From Chengkuizengella axinellae (GTDB lineage Bacteria > Bacillota > Bacilli > Paenibacillales > KCTC-33759), in contig NZ_JAVAMP010000001.1 of assembly GCF_030730905.1 (NCBI RefSeq), positions 496,001-560,000 of the forward strand: a stretch of 64,000 bases of DNA, written 5' to 3'. Below the pieces are notes generated by a model. The model made no database searches. It was not told the DNA's origin and was given only the letters and a program-made list of their open reading frames with translations. Each line of letters starts with the position of its first letter. Position 1 is the stretch's first letter. The position numbers and the translations under genes were made by a program. Positions 44,408 through 53,663 of the stretch are shown in pieces.

Positions 44408-46588
44408 CTATTTTCTCTTCAACAAACCATGAAACACAACATCATACTCATAATTTCTACTATTGTTTACTCTATAATCTACAAAGTAAGCCGTAGTTGT
44501 TTTATAACCACTCCACTGAGTGTCTAATCGATGTAAAGTATGATTTATGGTATGATTCATTTCTTCTCTGTCACTGAACTCATCTATTGACGAACTACCT
44601 TCATAAGTTCCTCTAATAGTATAGGTATCAAATAAATCAGATTTGTGAGTTTGTGATTTCGCATTTGTTAGATTCATCTCGAATTTAATCTCATCTAAAA
44701 TCAAATCTAGCGATCTCTCAGTATGCTTATCTGTATAAACATTACTAACTAGAACAACCCGACCTTCTGTAGAGATTAAATCATTTAAATGATTCTCATA
44801 AGATTTAACTAAGTTATCTTCTGATGTTAGTTTCATCATATATTGATCAAACCCGTCTTCGTCCGCATTGAATAAATAATTGTTTACTTCTTTAAAAATG
44901 TCAGGTCGCTTTTTGATCATATAATCATACCAAACGTAACCATATATATAAAAATTAGGAGATAAGCTATAATCAGCAAATAATATATCACTTAAATTCA
45001 ATTGAACTTTAGGGTCCGAATGAATGCGACTTGTCATGATCGACCTAGGATCAATGCCTGTTCTTGTTGAACCGGTAAATAACTCTGCGCCTCCTTCTTC
45101 AACCCATACTAAACGTTCACCATCATATATACTGGCAGACTCCCATAATCCAGGAATGAGATAACGACTCTGCAAGTAATGAAAATATTCATGTCGAAAC
45201 AATTCTTCTAAATGATATAAACTTTCTACTCCCATCGTCCGATTCCATGTATACATGATTCCATCTTCTTCAATGTATGTTCCTCCGTTGTTTGTATCAA
45301 TACCATTTAATTGACTAGCCATTTGATACTGCATGTTGCTATTATAAATAATAGCTGTGAGAACATTGTCTACATTTCCTATTTGCACAGGAATATCATT
45401 TCCATAATAACGATGGAACTGTGCTTTCACTTCTTTGGCTGCCCAATAAAGCCATTCTATAGTTACTGGACTTATTTTATTTCCTGCTTTGATTACAAAA
45501 GTTCCATCATCAAAAGAATAATGATTACCATAATAATACTGTTCATATTCAGCCTTGACTTGTTTGTAATCTACGATTGCACTATGATCACTATATATTT
45601 CTGCTTGTTTTAAGTATCCGCTGCTATATTTTGGATAAGTATCTAGGGAGCGTGAGAAAGTATTTTGGGTAAAGTTCGGATCAGTATGGAGATAACCATT
45701 TTCCTGAATAAAGGTGATCACTTGATCTAGGATGGAGGCATAATCTGGATTTTCGTATATTTTTTTCGATAGAAATTGAGCAATTTCATTCAGTGCTTTA
45801 TCAACATTTTCATACCAGACTACAACTTCTTCAGATGAAATATTTTCATCGTAAATTAAGTTATCGTTATTCATTATAGACGCTTTTACACCATTGATCG
45901 TTGCTTGCACTGCTTTTTCAAAACTTTTTATTTTTATATAAATACTAGGGGTTTGCTCGTTAAACAGTTGTATAATACGGTATGCTGCTTCCAAATAATT
46001 TAACTCAACAGAAGAAATCTCAGCTATATAGCCTGTATGTTCCACAATTTCATTTTGTATTTCTGTACCTAATGTAAAATTTTCGTTCGATATGATATCA
46101 GAAAGAGCAGCGCTTGCTTTGTTTTTAAAAATATAATCTGACACATATGTTATTTCCGGATCAGATTTAATATCATCTGATTTAACGCCTCTAATTACAA
46201 CCTTCATAATTGTATCTATTCCTAAACTGTCTTTGGCTGTATATTGTGAACCTAAACATTGCATCTCATTAAGTAAATAATCTATTCTTTTTTGGTCAGC
46301 ATAAAAAATAGCTGTATCTTGGTTATCATCATGGAAGTCGGTTATGTTTTTTATATCCACACTTGTTAGAACCTTTGATAACTCTGAATAATCTAAGTTG
46401 TTTAAATCATTAAAAGTGTATACGTCATGATTAAGTGAAGTATTTTGCTCTTCTAAAGTGCTTCGCTCTATACAAGTGAATTCTTCCTGGCTATTATTAA
46501 TTTGAAATAAAACTATGAAAAGCGACAGGATGACAATAGACATAGTTAAAAAGATACCTATACGTTTAAAAGAATTTAGAATCTTCAT
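44408..46588 (-). CDS. M9-type (collagenase-like) zinc metallopeptidase (726 aa)
   Basis: An N-terminal hydrophobic helix (IGIFLTMSIVILSLFIVLFQI) is a signal or anchor. The C-terminal half has the gluzincin zinc motif HEYFHYLQSRY (HExxH) and the third ligand glutamate in WVEEGGAELFTGSTRTG about 30 residues later, as in peptidase family M9. It lacks the PKD and collagen-binding domains of clostridial collagenases, so true collagen cleavage is uncertain. Start is unclear: GGAGTG lies 18 bases before the ATG used here, and a TTG at 46612 is the alternative. Confidence 0.78.
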   Translation of the reverse strand: MKILNSFKRIGIFLTMSIVILSLFIVLFQINNSQEEFTCIERSTLEEQNTSLNHDVYTFNDLNNLDYSELSKVLTSVDIKNITDFHDDNQDTAIFYADQKRIDYLLNEMQCLGSQYTAKDSLGIDTIMKVVIRGVKSDDIKSDPEITYVSDYIFKNKASAALSDIISNENFTLGTEIQNEIVEHTGYIAEISSVELNYLEAAYRIIQLFNEQTPSIYIKIKSFEKAVQATINGVKASIMNNDNLIYDENISSEEVVVWYENVDKALNEIAQFLSKKIYENPDYASILDQVITFIQENGYLHTDPNFTQNTFSRSLDTYPKYSSGYLKQAEIYSDHSAIVDYKQVKAEYEQYYYGNHYSFDDGTFVIKAGNKISPVTIEWLYWAAKEVKAQFHRYYGNDIPVQIGNVDNVLTAIIYNSNMQYQMASQLNGIDTNNGGTYIEEDGIMYTWNRTMGVESLYHLEELFRHEYFHYLQSRYLIPGLWESASIYDGERLVWVEEGGAELFTGSTRTGIDPRSIMTSRIHSDPKVQLNLSDILFADYSLSPNFYIYGYVWYDYMIKKRPDIFKEVNNYLFNADEDGFDQYMMKLTSEDNLVKSYENHLNDLISTEGRVVLVSNVYTDKHTERSLDLILDEIKFEMNLTNAKSQTHKSDLFDTYTIRGTYEGSSSIDEFSDREEMNHTINHTLHRLDTQWSGYKTTTAYFVDYRVNNSRNYEYDVVFHGLLKRK

Positions 46589-46696
46589 TATTATTATTTC
46601 AACACACTCCAATAGAATAATATTTTTTCATATTTATTAGGTCTTGGATAGTAGTGTCTTGGTTCAATGGGTAATACTTAATAGTGATTATAATTA

Positions 46697-47170
46697 TCAA
46701 AACCACTCTTTAAACATTTTAAAATATTTAACAATGTTAATAACACATATGGTAACGGCAATCAAATTTAAAATAAAGAACCCGTACGTCATGATTACAA
46801 CTTCTATAAAAGCCAAGTCTGATCTAAAACCAATACCCCAAAGTGAAAAATATAACCAAAGTAAATGAAGGAGGAATAAAATTACAGAAGAAATGAATTT
46901 ATATGTAAATTCCTTTTGTATATTAAAAAACAAATAAAAAAGAATTAAATATATGAAGCTGTGAATGCTAAATTTTATAAGTTCTTCACTAGGATTGAAT
47001 TCCACATATGTTAGTATAACTGTGTGAGAAGCATATTCTGATGCTGTTGCCATGATTATGAGTATAAACATAGAATAGATAAGTAAATTAATTAAAAAAA
47101 TAGTTTTTAAACAAACCAGCATCACTTTTTGAGCATTTGTTTTAGAAATATTTTTAATGTCTGCATCCAA
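46697..47170 (-). CDS. Four-helix membrane protein, unrecognised (157 aa)
   Basis: Hydropathy suggests four transmembrane helices (about residues 22-44, 70-86, 92-112 and 124-148), with both ends in the cytoplasm. No motif or family is recognisable. The TTG start is supported by GAGGTG with a seven-base spacer. It lies upstream of the M9 protease on the same strand with an 84-base gap, so the two could be cotranscribed; that could make it an accessory factor of the protease, but this is only inference. Confidence 0.6.
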   Translation of the reverse strand: MDADIKNISKTNAQKVMLVCLKTIFLINLLIYSMFILIIMATASEYASHTVILTYVEFNPSEELIKFSIHSFIYLILFYLFFNIQKEFTYKFISSVILFLLHLLWLYFSLWGIGFRSDLAFIEVVIMTYGFFILNLIAVTICVINIVKYFKMFKEWF

Positions 47171-47530
47171 AAATCTTCACCTCAACTAGTGTTAACCTTA
47201 GTGTTCAAAAGAAATTTATCTGACTATTAATTCGTCATCAATTTTTCTATTCCTCTTATTCGTTCTACATGTTGTCATTATTCTTTTTTTCTAGGAGAGG
47301 TAGCAGTCTCCTTTCACCTGATAAGTTCATCTTATTTCATTTCAGTAGGAGATGTTGAAACTCCACACGGAAAAATCCCTTTTCTAGCCTATAGATAAAA
47401 GTCCAAGCAAAAAAAGTTAGATTCTGTTTATTTCCAAGTAAAAATCACCCACAATCTTTGACCTATACGATCTGAACATATACAATGATGAAAGATCATT
47501 TAGTGTTTGAAAAACAAGTGGAGGACTATA
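47171..47530. other. 360-base intergenic region upstream of the U32 gene
   Basis: No gene. Two similar small hairpins on the plus strand: AGGAGA/TCTCCT (47293-47298 with 47307-47312) and GGAG/CTCC near 47348-47364. I could not match a known riboswitch. Confidence 0.4.
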
Positions 47531-50029
47531 ATGAAACGTCAAATAGAAGATATAGAGTTACTAGCACCTGCGGGTGATTGGGATTGCATGAAAGCAGCAG
47601 TAGCTAATGGAGCAGATGCTGTTTATTTTGGAGTGGACAAGTTTAATGCTCGTGTGAGAGCCAAAAATTTTACAATAGAAGATTTGCCTGAGGTTATGTC
47701 ATTTTTGCATACGTATGGAGTAAAAGGGTTTGTTACGTTTAACATTCTTGTGTTTGAGGATGAATTAGAAGCAGCTAAACAATTAGTGGAAGGCTGTATG
47801 GATGCAGGAGTAGATGCTTTAATTGTACAGGATTTAGGATTAGTGAAAATGATTCGTGAAATCTCTCCTGACTTCCCTATTCATGGCTCGACTCAGATGA
47901 CCATTACTTCACCTGAAGCAGCTGAGTTTACAAAACCTTATGACATGGAACGTATTGTTTTAGGAAGAGAGAATAATTTAAAACACATTCAAAAAATTGG
48001 AGAAGAAGCGAAACTACCAATGGAAGTTTTTGTTCATGGAGCACTTTGTGTTTCCTACTCTGGTCAATGTTTAACTTCAGAAATGTGGGGAGGACGTTCG
48101 GCAAACCGGGGTGAGTGTGCGCAAGCATGTCGATTGCCTTATGACATGATGGTTGACGGAGAACATCAGCCGATGGGTGATGTGACATATTTATTATCTC
48201 CAAAAGACTTAGCAGCGATTGAAATTGTACCTGAATTAATTGAAGCAGGCGTCACATCCTTTAAAATAGAGGGTCGCCTAAAAAGTGCTGAATATGTCGC
48301 CAATGTGGTTAGTAAATACAGAAAAGCAATAGATCGTTATTTTAAAGGTAAAAATGCAAAACCAAATAAGTATGAAATGCGTGAATTACAGCAAAGTTTT
48401 TCCCGAGGTTTTACGTACGGATTCCTAAAAGGAACGAATAACAAACAGTTAGTAGATGGAACCTTTCCTAAAAGCAGAGGTGTTTTTTTAGGTGATGTGA
48501 AACAAGTAACGAAGCGAGGCGTGATATGTAAACTTGAGGCTCCTTTAAAACGAGGGGACGGTATCGTTTATGATGCCGGTGATCCAACCAAAGATGAAGA
48601 AGGCGGACGTATTTACGATCTAAGAGTTGATGGTGTTAAATTTGAAGGTGAAGCAAAAGAAGGTCAATTAATCGAGGTTGTCTTAGGTCGTAATGATATC
48701 AATTTACAAAGAGTCCATGTAGGGGACCGCATTTGGAAAACAAATGATCCTAAGTTGGATAAAACCCTCCGTGAAACCTTTGAAACTGAAAAACCTTATC
48801 ACATATTCCCATTAGAGATTCAGGTTACTGGTAAAGAAGGGGAACCATTAACTGCGACATTTACGGATATAAAAACAAAACATCAAGTTACAGTGCAAAC
48901 AGAGAAGAACTTAGAGAAAGCAATAAAAAGACCACTAGAAGATGAAATTTTACAGGATCAATTGGGACGTATGGGCGGAACCATTTTCTATCTCGAGAAT
49001 ATAATGAATCAACTAGAAGGACAAGTCATTGTTCCAATTAAACAATTAAATAAGATCCGTCGCGATGCAGTTGAACAATTAGTGGAAAGTCGCCAGAAAC
49101 CAATCACATATACAAAACGAGAAGCGGATGTATTCGCTGATTCTGTTACTAATCAAGAACCGGCAAATGATCCTAATTTAGTTGTGCTTTGCAGAAGCCT
49201 TGATCAAGTACAAGCGGTTTCCGAAACTCATGTGGAGTGGATTTATGCTGACTTTGAATTTATTAAACAATATCCTGCTGCGGTAGATTGTGCTCGGAAA
49301 GCAGGTAAGAAAATTGCCTTAACAACACCACGTATTCATATGCCGGGTGAAACAGGTTATTTTAATCATATATTAAAGCTGAAGCCTGATGCAGTTCTTC
49401 TTAGAAATACTGGTGCTGTCCATGAGTTTATCAAAAGAAAAGAGGGAAATCCGACTGAAGAATTTCCACTGATGTTCGGTGATTTTTCCTTAAACATGGC
49501 AAATCATAAAACGATAGAGCTTTTCCAAAACTCAGGTTTGGATCGCTGTACACCTTCATATGACCTAAATATTCAACAAATGATGGATTTATTAGATAAT
49601 ACAGATACGTCCAAGTTGGAAGTTGTTATACATCAACACATGCCTATGTATCATACAGAACATTGTGTTTATTGTACTTTTTTAAGTGAAGGAACCGATT
49701 ATACAAATTGCGGCAGACCTTGTGAGGAGCATCGTGTTTCTTTAAGAGATCGTATTGGTATGTCACATCCAGTTCGTGTGGATGAAGGCTGTCGAAACAC
49801 AGTTTACAATGCAATTGAACAGTCTGGAGCGGAGTATTTAAAACATTTTATGAAATCAGGAGTTTCTAATTTCCGTATTGAATTTTTAGAAGAGTCTCCT
49901 GAAAAAGTAAAGGAAGTTATTAGCTTATACAACAAAGCGATTAAAGGTGAAATTAGTGGGACTCAAGTGTGGAGAACATTAAAGGCAACGAATCAGTTGG
50001 GTGTTACAAGAGGACAGCTTACAAAATAA
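47531..50029 (+). CDS. U32 family peptidase/hydroxylation protein, long form (832 aa)
   Basis: Begins with the U32 barrel: ELLAPAGDWDCMKAAVANGADAVYFG, the signature EVFVHGALCVSYSGQCLTSEMWGGRSANRGECAQACRLPYDM, then SPKDLAAIEIVPELIEAGVTSFKIEGRLKSAEYVA. A DUF3656-like middle and a second barrel half follow, ending with HCVYCTFLSEGTDYTNCGRPCEEH, whose cysteines likely bind an iron-sulfur cluster. Relatives RlhA and YrrO/TrhP hydroxylate RNA using prephenate-derived precursors, so a role in rRNA or tRNA modification is more likely than proteolysis. ATG at 47531 after GTGGAGG. Confidence 0.87.
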   Translation: MKRQIEDIELLAPAGDWDCMKAAVANGADAVYFGVDKFNARVRAKNFTIEDLPEVMSFLHTYGVKGFVTFNILVFEDELEAAKQLVEGCMDAGVDALIVQDLGLVKMIREISPDFPIHGSTQMTITSPEAAEFTKPYDMERIVLGRENNLKHIQKIGEEAKLPMEVFVHGALCVSYSGQCLTSEMWGGRSANRGECAQACRLPYDMMVDGEHQPMGDVTYLLSPKDLAAIEIVPELIEAGVTSFKIEGRLKSAEYVANVVSKYRKAIDRYFKGKNAKPNKYEMRELQQSFSRGFTYGFLKGTNNKQLVDGTFPKSRGVFLGDVKQVTKRGVICKLEAPLKRGDGIVYDAGDPTKDEEGGRIYDLRVDGVKFEGEAKEGQLIEVVLGRNDINLQRVHVGDRIWKTNDPKLDKTLRETFETEKPYHIFPLEIQVTGKEGEPLTATFTDIKTKHQVTVQTEKNLEKAIKRPLEDEILQDQLGRMGGTIFYLENIMNQLEGQVIVPIKQLNKIRRDAVEQLVESRQKPITYTKREADVFADSVTNQEPANDPNLVVLCRSLDQVQAVSETHVEWIYADFEFIKQYPAAVDCARKAGKKIALTTPRIHMPGETGYFNHILKLKPDAVLLRNTGAVHEFIKRKEGNPTEEFPLMFGDFSLNMANHKTIELFQNSGLDRCTPSYDLNIQQMMDLLDNTDTSKLEVVIHQHMPMYHTEHCVYCTFLSEGTDYTNCGRPCEEHRVSLRDRIGMSHPVRVDEGCRNTVYNAIEQSGAEYLKHFMKSGVSNFRIEFLEESPEKVKEVISLYNKAIKGEISGTQVWRTLKATNQLGVTRGQLTK

Positions 50030-50056
50030 ATGACAGAACATATTTCTCGGGAAATA

Positions 50057-50097
50057 GACTACTTTGGTTCACAATGAACTAAGGTGGTCTTTTTTTA
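50057..50097 (+). terminator. Terminator after the U32 gene
   Basis: AGACTACTTTGGTTCA pairs with TGAACTAAGGTGGTCT, with G-U pairs, then seven T. Confidence 0.8.
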
Positions 50098-50186
50098 ATC
50101 CTATTTGTATATTTATAAAAAATGTTATGATAACGATAACAGTATAGATAGTGCAAAAAAGTGGAATATAGTATGGGGGAAAGCAA

Positions 50187-51656
50187 ATGCGATTTTTAAT
50201 CCTGATTATTATTTGTGTAATTGGACTAATTGGATGTTCTAATCAAACTCCGGACAGCACATCTGACATTAGTGACGGTTTGCCACTTCCTTGGCTAAAT
50301 TATAGCGATGAAAAATATGTATATGATGAGCACATTGACAGTCGTGAATTTAATATTAATGTAGTTTCTACATCAAATTTCACAGACACAAATGATTACA
50401 GACCTGGATTAGAAATTTATATAGAATTATCAACTGGTGATCTTTTTGTAGAAGAGAAATCAGATAAGGTAATGGAATGGATTCGCTTTAAAAAAGTGGA
50501 AACCAATAGCACGAGGAAAGATATAGATGAATTAGTCGCCGTTAATCAACATCTGAAAAATCCAATTACATTTAATGATAACAATTTAAACAAGTCAGAT
50601 CTGTGGTTAAATGCAGCACCCATGATTTATAAAGGATTTGATCATACTCAAGTAATAGATGGAAAAATCTATGCTGTAGGTGGTGGAAGTAATAATCAAG
50701 GTCTAGAAATATATGATCCCAAACTAGATACATGGGTTAAAGCAGCCAATATTGAAAGTATGAATGAAGACAGATATATATTAAACACGATAATAATGGA
50801 AGGGAAAATTTATGCAATCGGGGCATTTGAAAATCGATTGTATTATGATCAATATGCAGGGGATAATCATGAAGCAAAAGAAGTTTATGTATATAATCCT
50901 GTTACCGACCATTGGATTCAGCTTGCAAGCATGAATCATGAACGATTGGGTTTTAAGTCGGTAGTATTGAATGGAAAGCTTTATGTTTTCGGTGGTTACC
51001 AAGGAACACAGTCAATCAGTAGTGTAGAAGTATATGATCCAAAAGCAAATACTTGGACAGAATTAGCAAATATGCATGAGAGTAGAGCTCCTGGTCAAAT
51101 AGAAGTTATTAATGGAAAAATATACGTGGTTGGAGGAGGTTATTGTGACTCTCCTACCACTGGTGATGATCATGTCTGTTGGGGAATCAGTAGAAATAAC
51201 ATAGAAGTATATGATCCAAAAGCAAATACTTGGACAGTTGAAACTAATATTCCTGAATCAAGGGATATAAACTTAACAACAGTTATTAATGAAAAAATTT
51301 ATATATTTGGTGGGTATGATGATTCAGCGTATACTTATTTAAAAAGAGTAGATCTATATGATCCTTTAAAAAAAGTTTGGAAACAAGCCTCTAATATGAA
51401 TTATGGGAGGAGATTTGGCTCAATGGAGTCATATGGAGAAAAAATTTATATCATTGGCGAAGCTAAGAGTAAAGTTTATGATGAGGGTCAATTATTCAAT
51501 GTAGAAATCTATGACCCTCAATTAAACCAATGGACAGAGTTAACAAAGATGAATACTGAAATGAATCATTTTAAAACTGAAATCATAGATGGAGAGCTCT
51601 ATGTTATAGGGATAAATCAAATTGAAAAGATTGATTTGAATGCGATAAATAATTAA
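50187..51656 (+). CDS. Kelch-repeat lipoprotein (489 aa)
   Basis: A lipoprotein signal (MRFLILIIICVIGLIGCSNQ, lipobox LIGC, Cys17). From about residue 150 there are six or seven Kelch blades, each of the form VxxxIYxxGGxxxxxxVExYDPxxNxWxxxxxM, which should fold into a beta-propeller on the outer membrane face. A 36-base perfect direct repeat (51025-51060 and 51202-51237) encodes VEVYDPKANTWT-type strands in two blades. Function unknown; such propellers bind carbohydrates or proteins. GGGGGAAAGC precedes the ATG. Confidence 0.85.
   Translation: MRFLILIIICVIGLIGCSNQTPDSTSDISDGLPLPWLNYSDEKYVYDEHIDSREFNINVVSTSNFTDTNDYRPGLEIYIELSTGDLFVEEKSDKVMEWIRFKKVETNSTRKDIDELVAVNQHLKNPITFNDNNLNKSDLWLNAAPMIYKGFDHTQVIDGKIYAVGGGSNNQGLEIYDPKLDTWVKAANIESMNEDRYILNTIIMEGKIYAIGAFENRLYYDQYAGDNHEAKEVYVYNPVTDHWIQLASMNHERLGFKSVVLNGKLYVFGGYQGTQSISSVEVYDPKANTWTELANMHESRAPGQIEVINGKIYVVGGGYCDSPTTGDDHVCWGISRNNIEVYDPKANTWTVETNIPESRDINLTTVINEKIYIFGGYDDSAYTYLKRVDLYDPLKKVWKQASNMNYGRRFGSMESYGEKIYIIGEAKSKVYDEGQLFNVEIYDPQLNQWTELTKMNTEMNHFKTEIIDGELYVIGINQIEKIDLNAINN
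51025..51237 (+). repeat. 36-base direct repeat inside the Kelch gene
   Basis: TAGAAGTATATGATCCAAAA and the next 16 bases occur twice, 177 bases (59 codons) apart, in frame. Consistent with recent blade duplication or gene conversion. Confidence 0.8.
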
Positions 51657-51893
51657 ATTGCGTGAAAAGATGATTTCATTGCAATAAGGGACCGAATTTC
51701 CATTATTGTACGTCTAGCCAATCAAGGTACAACTCGTCGGTATATTTCATTAGATATTTTTTCATAGAATACCTATTTTTTTGATTTTTCAGTAAATTAC
51801 TATTTGTGAATATCCTCGTATACCACTTTAGTCTAATATAGGTTTCTACATTTGAGGGAGGTTTTTTTTACTTTATTTTCCTATACTATATTA
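51657..51893. other. Intergenic region after the Kelch gene
   Basis: No gene and no clear terminator seen. A GAGGGAGG followed by eight T occurs near 51854-51868 without a following ORF. Confidence 0.4.
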
Positions 51894-51969
51894 TAGGTTA
51901 TTGATAGATTAACGCTACAAGATGTGAATGAACTGGGCACAGAGGACTATCTTGTAGTGAAATAACCTA
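51894..51969 (+). promoter_or_regulatory. Two-tier leader hairpin of the stalk-domain gene
   Basis: TAGGTTATT (51894-51902) pairs with AATAACCTA (51961-51969) and CTACAAGAT (51915-51923) with ATCTTGTAG (51949-51957). The structure ends five bases before the AGGAG of the next gene. Confidence 0.55.
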
Positions 51970-51986
51970 ATGATAGGAGCGATAAA

Positions 51987-53066
51987 ATGAAAAAACTTTT
52001 ATTATTGATCATTTTTATATTGGCTATATCAAGTACGGTGATTGCAATGGCATTTAATGGGAGCTTGAATGATGAACCATTAGCTATTCACGCCAGCGAA
52101 TATCATGCAGCAGTAGATGAAGTTTTTGATGACTCAGATCAAAACAGATATGTTATTGATGTGAATTTAAATAGAGTAAGCCATAATGTTGAAGTCAGGG
52201 AGTTTGGAATACAACCAAACAGTTTGTATACTTGGAATGAATTATTTAAATTAAAGAATAACTCTGATATTGAGATGGATAATATTAAAATTGGGTTTGA
52301 ACCTAAAGTTGGAAATGATCTCTCTTTTTTAAATGAGCTTGGTTTAAAGGTGAGAAATGGTACAGAAAATGAATGGTTTACTATAGATGAAATAAACCAC
52401 CAATTTTTACTAGGAAATTTGATATCTGGACAGGAAGAGTGGATAGATATTCAAGTGGATCAATTCGAAAGTCATGCTTCAAAAGGATTTAAAAATTTCA
52501 ATATCGTTGTTTATTATCCAAATAACAATCCAGATGAAGATGATCCAGATCAACCTAAAACTAAAACAACAGTTAGCACGTCATCTTCAAAGTATTTAGA
52601 GATATATTTGTATCTGGATAAGGCAAATGCAGTTGTGAATGGGAATGAAGTCTATATCGATCCCAATAATATGAATGTTCGACCATTTATATTAGATGAT
52701 AGAACATTTCTCCCAATGAGATTTTTAAGCGAAGCATTAGGTGCTGAAGTAGAATGGGATGGCCCTACAGATACTGTTACCATCACAGAAGAAGACAGGG
52801 AACTCATCCTTGTTATTGGTGAAAAAACAATCTGGATTAATGGAGAAGCAGTGGAAATTGATGTAGCACCAGTATTAACAGAGGATGAAAGAACTTTTCT
52901 TCCTGTCAGAGCTGTTGCGGAAGCTTTAGGTAGATATGTTAATTGGTACGATGGTTTGGTGTTCGTAACAGATCGGAACATTGAATTGAGTGAAAGTAAG
53001 AAAAAGAATATCATAAACGAGTATTTTATTGATGGAATCATAAGCAGAATAAGAAGTTTGTTTTAA
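51987..53066 (+). CDS. Secreted protein: DUF1102-like domain plus stalk domain (359 aa)
   Basis: Signal peptide MKKLLLLIIFILAISSTVIAMAFNG. Residues about 30-180 resemble the DUF1102-like protein at 31541 (shared FGIQPNSLYTWNELFKLKNNS block). After a short Thr/Ser linker, residues about 200-340 form a copper-amine-oxidase N-terminal-type stalk domain with two units RTFLPMRFLSEALGAEVEWD and RTFLPVRAVAEALGRYVNWYDG. Stalk domains are common in surface proteins of Paenibacillaceae. Probably exported and wall- or surface-associated. Good AGGAG with seven-base spacer. Confidence 0.78.
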   Translation: MKKLLLLIIFILAISSTVIAMAFNGSLNDEPLAIHASEYHAAVDEVFDDSDQNRYVIDVNLNRVSHNVEVREFGIQPNSLYTWNELFKLKNNSDIEMDNIKIGFEPKVGNDLSFLNELGLKVRNGTENEWFTIDEINHQFLLGNLISGQEEWIDIQVDQFESHASKGFKNFNIVVYYPNNNPDEDDPDQPKTKTTVSTSSSKYLEIYLYLDKANAVVNGNEVYIDPNNMNVRPFILDDRTFLPMRFLSEALGAEVEWDGPTDTVTITEEDRELILVIGEKTIWINGEAVEIDVAPVLTEDERTFLPVRAVAEALGRYVNWYDGLVFVTDRNIELSESKKKNIINEYFIDGIISRIRSLF

Positions 53067-53095
53067 CATAAGATATAAGTAATTGTTATTTAAAG

Positions 53096-53130
53096 AAGAG
53101 CTTGGGAAATGCCCCAAGCTCTTTAACTTT
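53096..53130 (+). terminator. Terminator after the stalk-domain gene
   Basis: AAGAGCTTGGG and CCCAAGCTCTT, eleven perfect pairs, then TAACTTTTATT. Lies between convergent genes. Confidence 0.85.
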
Positions 53131-53212
53131 TATTAATATAAGACCTTACATGAACTCCGATAGGCGTTTTATTCTAAGATTTAATATTACGAATATAGCT
53201 TAGAAGTCGGAT

Positions 53213-53500
53213 TTACCCTTTGCGCAAAATACGAGCATCAAATAAAAACGGGCCAAATGGAACAATCGAAGAGATTGCTGCAAGTAATGCTTTACTAAAA
53301 GGCCATTTGTGCTCAGTTGCAACATATAAAATAGTGATAATAAAAAGAATAAACAATCCACCATGGATGGATCCAACGATAGATACTGCTGTAGGAATAT
53401 CAAAAATATACTTTAAAGGCATCGCTATGAACAAGAGGATGAGGAAAGATAAACCTTCTGCAAATCCAATATAGCGAAAAAACTGAATTGATTTACTCAA
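53213..53500 (-). CDS. DUF3817 membrane protein (95 aa)
   Basis: Three transmembrane helices with the family pattern FFRYIGFAEGLSFLILLFIAMPLKYIF at the start, VGSIHGGLFILFIITILYVA in the middle and PFGPFLFDARILRKG at the end. DUF3817 proteins (YdzA-like) are small integral membrane proteins of unknown function. It is a single gene with AAAGGAG upstream of the ATG. Confidence 0.82.
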   Translation of the reverse strand: MSKSIQFFRYIGFAEGLSFLILLFIAMPLKYIFDIPTAVSIVGSIHGGLFILFIITILYVATEHKWPFSKALLAAISSIVPFGPFLFDARILRKG

Positions 53501-53663
53501 CTGAAATCTGCTCCTTTTTTCTATAATAAAATGATTATATCAAATTTTAATAGATTTAACAGAAATAGAATTCAGATATTTCATGACAAATGATGGGCAA
53601 ATGAGACGTTAGTATTAATTTACCGTATGATAATAATAACTTTTTGATTTGGGGTGGCCATAT

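Noticed and set aside
45311..45613. 100-codon plus-strand ORF inside the M9 protease gene
   Set aside because: Antisense of a well-supported gene, no binding site, Ile-rich composition.
46644..46868. 74-codon plus-strand ORF
   Set aside because: Largely antisense to the four-helix membrane protein gene, no ribosome binding site.
47171..47530. T-box or other known riboswitch before the U32 gene
   Set aside because: The repeated GGAG/CTCC hairpins do not carry the conserved T-box sequence or any other consensus I can recognise.
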